A DNA stretch of 9,518 nt, taken from assembly GCA_002393835.1 (NCBI GenBank), contig DGTW01000340.1, forward strand, positions 1 through 9,518. The letters are read 5' to 3'. The DNA is from Treponema sp. UBA4326 (GTDB lineage: Bacteria; Spirochaetota; Spirochaetia; Treponematales; Treponemataceae). How positions within the stretch are numbered: the first letter of the stretch is position 1; the number at the start of each line of letters is the position of its first letter. Position numbers and translations under genes: made by a program. The notes under the pieces were generated by a model. It was not told the DNA's origin. It was given only the letters and a program-made list of their open reading frames with translations, and did not search any database. This document shows, piece after piece, positions 1-5,125 of the stretch.

Positions 1-926
1 AGGCGGGTGGTATCGCTGCCTTCATTGATGCAGAGCACGCCCTTGACCCGGTTTATGCGAAGAACCTTGGCGTTGACATCGACAATCTCTGGGTTTCTCA
101 GCCTGACAACGGCGAGCAGGCCCTTGAAATCACCGAGAACCTGGTCCGCTCTGGTGCGGTTGACATCATCGTAGTTGACTCTGTCGCAGCCCTCACTCCT
201 CAGAAGGAAATCGAGGGCGACATGGGCGACTCAATGATGGGCTTACAGGCCCGTCTTATGAGCCAGGCTTTGCGAAAGCTCACGGCAATCGTCGGAAAGA
301 GCAAGTGCATGATTATCTTCATCAACCAGATCCGAATGAAAATCGGAATCATGTTCGGAAATCCTGAGACGACTACGGGTGGTAACGCCCTCAAATTCTA
401 TTCTTCTGTCCGCCTCGAAATTCGCCGCATTGAGTCAATCGAAGGAAAGGGCGAGGAAGACGCTATAGGAAACCGTGTTCGGGTCAAGGTCGTAAAGAAC
501 AAGGTTGCGCCTCCATTCAGAAAGGTCGAGCTTGACATCTACTTCGGAAAGGGAATTTCAGCCACTGCTTCACTTTTGGATTCAGCCGTAAAGCATGGAA
601 TCATTGACAAGAGGGGAGCCTGGTACACCCGTGGCGAAGAGAAGGTTGGTCAGGGCAAGGAAAATGCGATTAACTTCCTCAACGAAAACCCGGACTATGC
701 AAAGCAGATTGAGGCTCAGATTCGTAACGAGGTTTTCCCTGGTCAGATTTTGCGCACCCGTGAGGGAGTCGCAGTTTACCCTGAGCAGGAAAAGGCCGTG
801 AACGATGCGAAAAAAGCCGCCGAGAAGGCCGCCAAGGACGCAGAAAAAGCTGCTAAGGCCGCTTTGAAAGCTGATTCTCCAGCTCCGGAGCCGGTGGTTC
901 CTTCTGCAAGCGACGCATTGTTCTAA
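1..926 (+). CDS. recA: Recombinase RecA, 5'-truncated by window edge
   Basis: DNA-dependent ATPase that forms filaments on single-stranded DNA, performs strand exchange and triggers LexA-type self-cleavage. The reading frame is open from base 3; 307 residues are visible. By comparison with E. coli RecA about 85 residues are missing, including Walker A. Seen: the [10 protein letters not shown] segment with the catalytic Glu (codon 33-35), Walker B IIVVDS (visible residues 55-60), loop L1 around [14 protein letters not shown], and loop L2 [10 protein letters not shown]...[14 protein letters not shown]. The internal ATG at 222 is not the start. The C-terminus differs from the acidic E. coli tail: bases 795-875 encode a Lys/Ala-rich helix-forming stretch (7 Lys against 5 acidic), followed by a Pro/Ser/Ala end. 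The stop TAA directly abuts the folK start, which suggests translational coupling. Identity is certain; the function of the tail is unknown. Confidence 0.97.
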   Translation, partial: AGGIAAFIDAEHALDPVYAKNLGVDIDNLWVSQPDNGEQALEITENLVRSGAVDIIVVDSVAALTPQKEIEGDMGDSMMGLQARLMSQALRKLTAIVGKSKCMIIFINQIRMKIGIMFGNPETTTGGNALKFYSSVRLEIRRIESIEGKGEEDAIGNRVRVKVVKNKVAPPFRKVELDIYFGKGISATASLLDSAVKHGIIDKRGAWYTRGEEKVGQGKENAINFLNENPDYAKQIEAQIRNEVFPGQILRTREGVAVYPEQEKAVNDAKKAAEKAAKDAEKAAKAALKADSPAPEPVVPSASDALF

Positions 927-1463
927 ATGTTCGTAATTCTGGGGCTTGGTTCCAATAAGTCATTTGCCTCTCTTGATTCGCTTCAGCTGCTCAAGCGGGC
1001 CTGTGATTTACTGGAGCCTTTCTTTTCTGATTTTTGCGTCTCTTCTGTTTACCGCACTAAGCCCATGTATGTCACGGATCAGGCTGATTTCTACAACATG
1101 GCTGTTTCGGGGCATACGGCTCTTTCGGCACATGAGCTTCTTTCTAAAATTCACGAAATCGAGGCAGAGCTTGGCCGGGACAGGAAGACAGAAATCAGGA
1201 ACGGCCCCCGCTCCATTGACATTGACATAGAGCTTTTTGGGAAGAAAGAAATCCATTTTTCTGACCCTTCTGACCCCATGAAGAACCTTGAGATTCCCCA
1301 TCCGCGGATTCTTGAAAGGGCCTTTGTTTTGATTCCTTTGCTTGAAGTTTTGCCGCCAGATGCCGATATTCAAAGAGAAGATTTTGAGAAATCTCTGGCA
1401 AAAATCGGAAATCAAGGGGTAGAACTATGGAAGAGCAGACAGTCGTTGAGAATCAGGCAGTAG
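927..1463 (+). CDS. folK: 6-hydroxymethyl-7,8-dihydropterin pyrophosphokinase (HPPK)
   Basis: Cytoplasmic folate-pathway enzyme that transfers pyrophosphate from ATP to 6-hydroxymethyl-dihydropterin, giving the substrate of dihydropteroate synthase. The 178-residue product opens with the family start VILGLGSN. It has ELGRDR (81-86), then RNGPRSIDIDIELFG (91-105) with the two Mg-binding aspartates D98 and D100, and IPHPRILERAFVLIPL (123-138) with the conserved Arg131. Family members are usually about 160 residues, so this one has a short C-terminal extra. The ATG follows the recA stop with no intervening base (TAAATG) and no clear Shine-Dalgarno, so it probably depends on ribosomes finishing recA. 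Its last 37 bases overlap scpA in another frame. No other folate gene lies in the window. Assignment is by motif and is firm. Confidence 0.94.
   Translation: MFVILGLGSNKSFASLDSLQLLKRACDLLEPFFSDFCVSSVYRTKPMYVTDQADFYNMAVSGHTALSAHELLSKIHEIEAELGRDRKTEIRNGPRSIDIDIELFGKKEIHFSDPSDPMKNLEIPHPRILERAFVLIPLLEVLPPDADIQREDFEKSLAKIGNQGVELWKSRQSLRIRQ
1414..1419 (+). promoter_or_regulatory. Ribosome binding site of scpA, inside folK
   Basis: AAGGGG seven bases before the ATG at 1427. It lies within the folK coding region and supports an scpA start that overlaps folK by 37 bases, rather than a later start after the folK stop. Confidence 0.6.
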
Positions 1464-2218
1464 CCGAAGAAGATGACTCAAACGGAAAGGAAAAACGCCG
1501 TTACAAAGTCGGGGAATTTGACGGCCCCCTTGATTTGCTCTGGACTTTAATCCGTGACAATAAATTCAACATCTATGACATTCCAATCGCAGAAATCACA
1601 GAGCAGTTCCTTGAATACCTGGATTATGCCACTGCCGTTGATTTGGGCGACCTGTCAGACTTCTACAAGTGGGCTGCCCGCCTTATCTATATCAAATCCC
1701 GCATGATGCTTCCAGTTGAGGTTAAGATTGAGGACGACCTTGACTTTGATGATCCCCGAGAGGAGCTTGTCGAGCACTTAATCGAATACCAGAAATTCAA
1801 AAAACTCTCAGACCTTATCGAAGCAAAACAAGACGAAAATGACTGGAATTTCGAGAGAAACAAGGTTCAGCGAACCCTTCCTTTCGAGGACAAGGATTTG
1901 TGGGAAAAAGTCGATACCTGGGATTTGCTGGAGCAGATGCAGAAAATCTTCAAGACCCTTATGAGCCAGTACACCGACCAGAAAATCCTCGATGTCTATG
2001 AGGAAATCTCGGTAAACGAAAAAATCACTCTGATGAATGAGCTGCTTGAGAAAAAAAGCGAGTGCATGTTCACGGATTTGCTCGTGCGAAAGGGGAATAT
2101 CCTTGATGTTATCTGTGCCTTCATGGCTATCCTTGAGGCCGTGAAATTCAAGATGGCGGCAATCTACCAGAACCGCATGTTCGGCGACATAAAGATTTGC
2201 AGGTACGAAGCGGCCTAA
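1427..2218 (+). CDS. scpA: Segregation and condensation protein ScpA (kleisin)
   Basis: Kleisin subunit of the bacterial SMC-ScpA-ScpB condensin, which bridges the SMC heads and helps compact and segregate the chromosome. The product is 263 residues. An acidic, poorly conserved leader of about 24 residues precedes the family N-terminal block (EFDGPLDLLWTLIRDNKFNI, 30-49; AARLIYIKSRMMLP, 83-96). A linker rich in acidic residues follows, then a C-terminal winged-helix region ending FKMAAIYQNRMFGDIKI, the part known in the family to contact the SMC head. It is third in the recA-folK-scpA run and has its own AAGGGG site. Its usual partner scpB follows only after a 152-bp gap with an inverted-repeat element and a new promoter, so the two are probably not made from one message alone. 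No smc gene is in view. Confidence 0.95.
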   Translation: MEEQTVVENQAVAEEDDSNGKEKRRYKVGEFDGPLDLLWTLIRDNKFNIYDIPIAEITEQFLEYLDYATAVDLGDLSDFYKWAARLIYIKSRMMLPVEVKIEDDLDFDDPREELVEHLIEYQKFKKLSDLIEAKQDENDWNFERNKVQRTLPFEDKDLWEKVDTWDLLEQMQKIFKTLMSQYTDQKILDVYEEISVNEKITLMNELLEKKSECMFTDLLVRKGNILDVICAFMAILEAVKFKMAAIYQNRMFGDIKICRYEAA

Positions 2219-2222
2219 AACC

Positions 2223-2316
2223 CTCACAGAGTTAAAGAGGGCACAGAGAGATTGTAATTTGCTGAAAATATGCCGCATGTTTTCAGGTTCTCTGTGAACT
2301 CCGTGCACTCTGTGAG
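2223..2316. repeat. Nested inverted-repeat element of the CTCTGTG / CACAGAG family
   Basis: Outer arms are CTCACAGAG...CACAGAGA (2223-2249) and TCTCTGTG...CTCTGTGAG (2289-2316); both ends pair perfectly and the middle of each arm is degenerate. The right arm reads as three consecutive 9-base units (ctCTGTGa, aCTCCGTGc, aCTCTGTGa). Inside sits a separate strong stem, CTGAAAATATG (2262-2272) with CATGTTTTCAG (2276-2286) around a 3-base loop, with one G-T pair. There is no T-run after it, so it is not a standard terminator. I recall 9-base-period CACAGAG repeats of this kind scattered between genes of many bacteria, where they produce spurious HREHRE-type translations; the minus frame here gives HRVHGVHRE. 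That family link is from memory. Confidence 0.75.
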
Positions 2317-2330
2317 AAAGTTCCGAATTA

Positions 2331-2359
2331 TTGAAGAAAGTGTTTTGATTTACTATAAT
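2331..2359 (+). promoter_or_regulatory. Sigma-70-type promoter for scpB
   Basis: TTGAAG (2331-2336), 17-base spacer, perfect TATAAT (2354-2359). The expected transcription start is about 2364-2368, only 3-7 bases before the scpB ATG at 2371. No Shine-Dalgarno lies in between, so the message is probably leaderless. Confidence 0.75.
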
Positions 2360-2370
2360 AATCTCCACTT

Positions 2371-2916
2371 ATGGATATAAATCTTGAAAAAGAAGCAGGG
2401 CTTGTCGAGGCGGTTTTATTTTTGGAAAGCGACCCCCTCACTGTGGATGCTATAGCTGCTTCAACGCAACTTTCTGCTGATGTGGTTACAGAAACTCTTG
2501 AAATCCTAAAAGAAAAATATTCTGAACCTTCTTCTGGCGTGGAGCTTTCCATTATTACTGGCGGTTATGCCCTTACCCCAAAAAAAGAATACTGGGATTC
2601 ACTAAAAGAAAAGTACGGAAACAAAAATGAGGGCAAACTTTCCCGCTCGGCCCTTGAGGTCTTGTCAATCATAGCCTACAAGCAGCCTATTACCCGTGCC
2701 GAAATTGAGGCTTTGCGGGGAGTTTCCCCGGACAACATGATTCGCCTTTTGATTGAGAGACAGCTCATAAAAGAAGTCGGCCGCCGTGACACTCCAGGGC
2801 GACCTGTGGAATTCGGAACGACAAAAGAATTCCTTAAATTTTTCCGCCTTAACTCAATTGCTGAATTGCCTCAGCTTGACGAAAAAGAAAATGAGAGGTT
2901 CGTACTTGCCCGATAA
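2371..2916 (+). CDS. scpB: Segregation and condensation protein ScpB
   Basis: Accessory KITE-type subunit of the SMC condensin; in the family a dimer binds the central part of ScpA and modulates SMC ATPase activity. The 181-residue product has two winged-helix regions: EAVLFLESDPLTVDAIA near residues 13-29, and the hallmark block from 90 on (LSRSALEVLSIIAYKQPITR, then AEIEALRGV, LIKEVGRRDTPGRPVEFGTT and EFLKFF). Length is normal. The ATG at 2371 is supported by homology beginning within a few residues and by the promoter just upstream. No ribosome site precedes it, which suggests leaderless translation. It is separated from scpA by a repeat element, and its 3' end overlaps the pseudouridine synthase gene by 26 bases. 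Confidence 0.95.
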   Translation: MDINLEKEAGLVEAVLFLESDPLTVDAIAASTQLSADVVTETLEILKEKYSEPSSGVELSIITGGYALTPKKEYWDSLKEKYGNKNEGKLSRSALEVLSIIAYKQPITRAEIEALRGVSPDNMIRLLIERQLIKEVGRRDTPGRPVEFGTTKEFLKFFRLNSIAELPQLDEKENERFVLAR

Positions 2917-3664
2917 AAAAACTGAAAATCCGCAGAATCAAGAAAACTCAAAGGAAGAAGTCCGGCTTCAGGTTTTCCTAGCTCATGCAGGCGTGGCCAG
3001 TCGCAGGGCTTCAGAAAAGATTATCCTGGACGGTCGTGTTGCAGTAAATGGTCTTGTAGTCACCGAGTTGGGCACAAAAGTCAGCTCTAAGGACAAAATC
3101 ACCCTTGACGGAAAAGAGCTTTCTCTGGAAGAGCAAAAAAGATACGTGCTTTTGTACAAACCTTTGGGCTATGTCTGCACCCAGTCCGACGAAAAGGGCA
3201 GGCCTTGTGCCGTGGATTTGCTTCGGGAAAAATACAGCGAGCGCCTTTATAATGTGGGCCGTCTGGATATGTTCAGCCATGGAGCGCTTCTCTTCACCAA
3301 TGACGGTGATTTTGCCGCCAGATTGAGCCATCCAAGTGCCGAAATCGAAAAAGAATATGTCGTTGAAAGCTCCCTTCCTCTTCCCCGCTATCTTGCGGAA
3401 GATTTTAAACGAGGAATTCGGGTTGATGGAGTTTTTTACAAGGCAAAGGATGCCGAGGAAATCAATTCACACAAAATGAGAATTGTGCTTGTTGAGGGCA
3501 AAAACCGTGAGATTCGCCGGGTTTTTGAAAATGCCGGCGTGGCAATCCGTAACCTCTGCCGGGTAAGAATCGGAAACCTTGAGCTTGGCCAAATGGAGCC
3601 GGGACAATTCCGTGACTTGAGCGATTGGGAAGTCCAGGGGCTTTTGAAACTCTGTAAAAACTAA
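2891..3664 (+). CDS. rluB: Pseudouridine synthase, RsuA/RluB family (S4 domain)
   Basis: Probably isomerises a uridine to pseudouridine in 23S rRNA. From the ATG at 2891 it has 257 residues: an N-terminal S4 RNA-binding domain (about 25-72; RLQVFLAHAGVASRRASEKI then ILDGRVAVNG), then the catalytic domain with LLYKPLGYVCT (87-97), the GRLD motif holding the catalytic Asp126, GALLFTNDGDFAARLSHPS (131-149) and EGKNREIRRVFENAGV (202-217). The segment MFSHG stands where relatives usually have a T/S-E/D-G turn. The frame is open further upstream, but S4 homology begins only near residue 25. An alternative start is TTG at 2906, which has AGAGG seven bases before it. The gene overlaps scpB and is presumably cotranscribed with it. 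The exact RluB/RluE/RsuA specificity and target base are inferred. Confidence 0.85.
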   Translation: MRGSYLPDKKTENPQNQENSKEEVRLQVFLAHAGVASRRASEKIILDGRVAVNGLVVTELGTKVSSKDKITLDGKELSLEEQKRYVLLYKPLGYVCTQSDEKGRPCAVDLLREKYSERLYNVGRLDMFSHGALLFTNDGDFAARLSHPSAEIEKEYVVESSLPLPRYLAEDFKRGIRVDGVFYKAKDAEEINSHKMRIVLVEGKNREIRRVFENAGVAIRNLCRVRIGNLELGQMEPGQFRDLSDWEVQGLLKLCKN

Positions 3665-3694
3665 AAAAATCAAAAAATTTCTTCTTTTTTTTAG
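3661..3694 (+). terminator. Weak A/T-only terminator-like palindrome after rluB
   Basis: CTAAAAAAA (3661-3669) faces TTTTTTTAG (3686-3694), overlapping the rluB stop codon. The stem has almost no G-C pairs but ends in a long T-run, so it may stop transcription inefficiently. A mere AT-rich stretch is the alternative. Confidence 0.3.
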
Positions 3695-3755
3695 CCTTTT
3701 TCTGAAGTCATTCGTATAAATAAACAGGAAATCACTAAAGAAAGGAGAAATTCAA

Positions 3756-3839
3756 ATGAGATCATTAATTTTGTACACACTTTTTATGACGGTATTTGTT
3801 TTCTTTGTAGGTGCAAATCTTCTTGTCAAATTCATCTAA
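3756..3839 (+). CDS. Small single-pass membrane peptide, 27 residues, unknown
   Basis: A short gene below usual ORF length limits. The ATG has an excellent Shine-Dalgarno, AAAGGAG, at 3740-3746, with a 9-base spacer. The frame is closed by a stop upstream (TAA at 3717) and by TAA at 3837. The product begins MRSLILY, continues through a Phe/Val-rich hydrophobic core and ends LLVKFI: one transmembrane helix of about 20 residues with Arg2 before it and Lys25 near its end, with almost no soluble part. A TATAAA at 3715-3720 could be its -10 box, though the -35 is poor. It lies in the gap between rluB and the HlyD-like gene. No family is recognised. It could be a regulatory small membrane protein, a toxin-like peptide or a chance ORF; the ribosome site argues for translation. 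Confidence 0.5.
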   Translation: MRSLILYTLFMTVFVFFVGANLLVKFI

Positions 3840-3840
3840 G

Positions 3841-3873
3841 CAATCTTATTTTGACATGATTAAGATTGTGTCA
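3841..3873. repeat. Overlapping inverted repeats between small ORF and HlyD-like gene
   Basis: CAATCTTA (3841-3848) pairs with TAAGATTG (3861-3868) across a 12-base loop. A second pair, TGACA (3852-3856) with TGTCA (3869-3873), interlocks with the first, so both stems cannot fully form in the ordinary nested way. There is no T-run, so it is not a classic terminator. A protein-binding site or an mRNA 3' structure of the small gene is possible. Confidence 0.4.
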
Positions 3874-3892
3874 GAAAAGAGAACAATTCCTA

Positions 3893-3921
3893 AAGACATT
3901 TTCATAGAATTGAACTATAGT
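3893..3921 (+). promoter_or_regulatory. Promoter for the HlyD-like gene
   Basis: AAGACA (3893-3898), 17-base spacer, TATAGT (3916-3921). The expected start of transcription falls at about 3926-3930, on or beside the ATG at 3929. No Shine-Dalgarno is present, which predicts a leaderless message. Confidence 0.6.
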
Positions 3922-3928
3922 TAACTCT

Positions 3929-5059
3929 ATGAAACTCGCAATTTTTAGAAAATCTGCCTTGGACAGAATCGCTTCCCTTGACCAGCTCGATCAGACGATG
4001 ACGGTTGTAAAACCATCAAGCATTCTCGCGCTGATTTCCGTGACAATTATTATTTTTGTTGCTCTTCTGTGGGGAATTTGCGGCTCTGTACCAGACACTG
4101 TAAGCGGAACCGGAGTTTTGGTGAACAGTGAGTACATCACCAGCGTAAAATATTCCAATCAGGGTGCCGTAAAAAATATTTTCGTGAATCACGGCGATAT
4201 GGTTCACAACGGGCAGATTGTCGCAAGAATAGAAAGGCAGGATATTCTCGACCAAATAAAAGTCAACGAAAAAAAACTGGATGGCTTTATAAAAATGCAG
4301 AATGTGATTCATTCTGCCAGTAAAACTGGCTCTGATAAGGCACAGGTTATGAAGAGCCTGTTCGATCAGGGACTCATTACGGAGCAGGAATATCTTAATT
4401 CACGGCAGACCGAAATGAACATCGAACAGCAAATCCTGGAGACAAAGCAGCAAATCCTTCTGTTGAACGAAAGCTACCAGACGGCGACCCAGGTGCTAGC
4501 TACGGCAAGCGGCCGTGTCATGGAAATTCCCGTGCGGCGTGGTGACTATGTTCAGCCCGGAAGCACGATTGCTGTAATTGAGTCAAATAGCGGAGAGGCG
4601 ACAATCGGTGCCTTGGTATACTTTTCTGCCATGGAAGGAAAGAAAATCCGCCCTGGCATGAAAATCGGTCTTGTACCTACGACGGTCAAGCAGGAAGAGT
4701 ATGGCTTCATTCAGGGCTTAATTACCGATGTCTCTGAATTTCCGGTGAGTGACAATTATCTGGTTTCAAGCCTGCAGAACATGAGCCTTGCCAACACATT
4801 CCATCAGATTCAAAATCCTATCGAAGTTAAGGTGAGCATTATTCCTGATCCAACAACATATTCCGGTTACAAATGGTCTTCTTCAAATGGACCTGCCCAA
4901 AAAATCGGTTCAGGCTATATTTGCTCGGCGAGAGTTACTACTGATTCAAAAAGGCCTATTTCCCTCATTCTTCCTACGATAAAGAAAAAATTGCTGGGTG
5001 TTGGCGAAGAAGTCTCCGTTCCACAGCAGCCGCTTCCTTCTCAGGCTCCAAGGTCATAA
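3929..5059 (+). CDS. HlyD-type membrane-fusion protein, NHLM bacteriocin-secretion-like
   Basis: Probable periplasmic adaptor that links an inner-membrane ABC exporter to an outer-membrane exit. The 376-residue product starts FRKSALDRIASLDQLDQTM, which resembles the FRxxALxxLSSPEQLD opening typical of NHLM-system HlyD proteins (family recalled from memory). One transmembrane helix follows (31-50, ending LLWGICGSVP). Next are a biotinyl-lipoyl half (about 57-101, with VNHGDMVHNGQIVARI), a shortened helical hairpin (102-187), the second lipoyl half (ASGRVMEIPVRRGDYVQPG, 193-211) and a beta-barrel-like part (220-345). It ends with RPISLILPTIKKKLLGV and a Pro/Gln/Ser tail. Unlike usual NHLM loci, no peptidase/ABC exporter and no leader-peptide precursor is adjacent: the next genes converge from the other strand. 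It probably works with an exporter encoded elsewhere, or exports another substrate. Confidence 0.8.
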   Translation: MKLAIFRKSALDRIASLDQLDQTMTVVKPSSILALISVTIIIFVALLWGICGSVPDTVSGTGVLVNSEYITSVKYSNQGAVKNIFVNHGDMVHNGQIVARIERQDILDQIKVNEKKLDGFIKMQNVIHSASKTGSDKAQVMKSLFDQGLITEQEYLNSRQTEMNIEQQILETKQQILLLNESYQTATQVLATASGRVMEIPVRRGDYVQPGSTIAVIESNSGEATIGALVYFSAMEGKKIRPGMKIGLVPTTVKQEEYGFIQGLITDVSEFPVSDNYLVSSLQNMSLANTFHQIQNPIEVKVSIIPDPTTYSGYKWSSSNGPAQKIGSGYICSARVTTDSKRPISLILPTIKKKLLGVGEEVSVPQQPLPSQAPRS

Positions 5060-5064
5060 GGCAA

Positions 5065-5125
5065 GAGTCGGACTCAGGCTTTTATTTGCTCCTGAGTCCT
5101 GCAAGCTGCTTTTATTTTCTCTTTA
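5065..5125. terminator. Convergent-gene hairpin, likely terminator
   Basis: GGACTCAGG (5070-5078) pairs perfectly with CCTGAGTCC (5091-5099) over a 12-base loop. On the plus strand a T-rich tract begins ten bases later (5110-5123), which is further away than in a textbook terminator. GAGTC/GACTC also forms a small competing palindrome at 5065-5075. On the minus strand the hairpin follows the mglC stop without a T-run. It probably separates the two converging units; strength is uncertain. Confidence 0.6.

Noticed and set aside
222..926. recA starting at ATG 222
   Set aside because: RecA homology, including the catalytic Glu and Walker B, continues upstream in frame to the window edge, so this is an internal Met.
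1008..1415. Minus-strand ORF of 135 codons antisense to folK
   Set aside because: The folK motifs are complete on the plus strand; the antisense product has no domain and no ribosome site I could support.
1808..2368. Long minus-strand ORF (186 codons) antisense to scpA and across the gap
   Set aside because: It is the shadow of scpA plus the CTCTGTG repeat, which gives an HRVHGVHRE-type translation. It has no recognisable domain and the plus-strand gene is certain.
3851..3879. Perfect TTGACA at 3851-3856 as a -35 box
   Set aside because: No acceptable -10 lies 16-18 bases downstream (sequence is GAAAAG); the AAGACA/TATAGT pair fits the next gene better.
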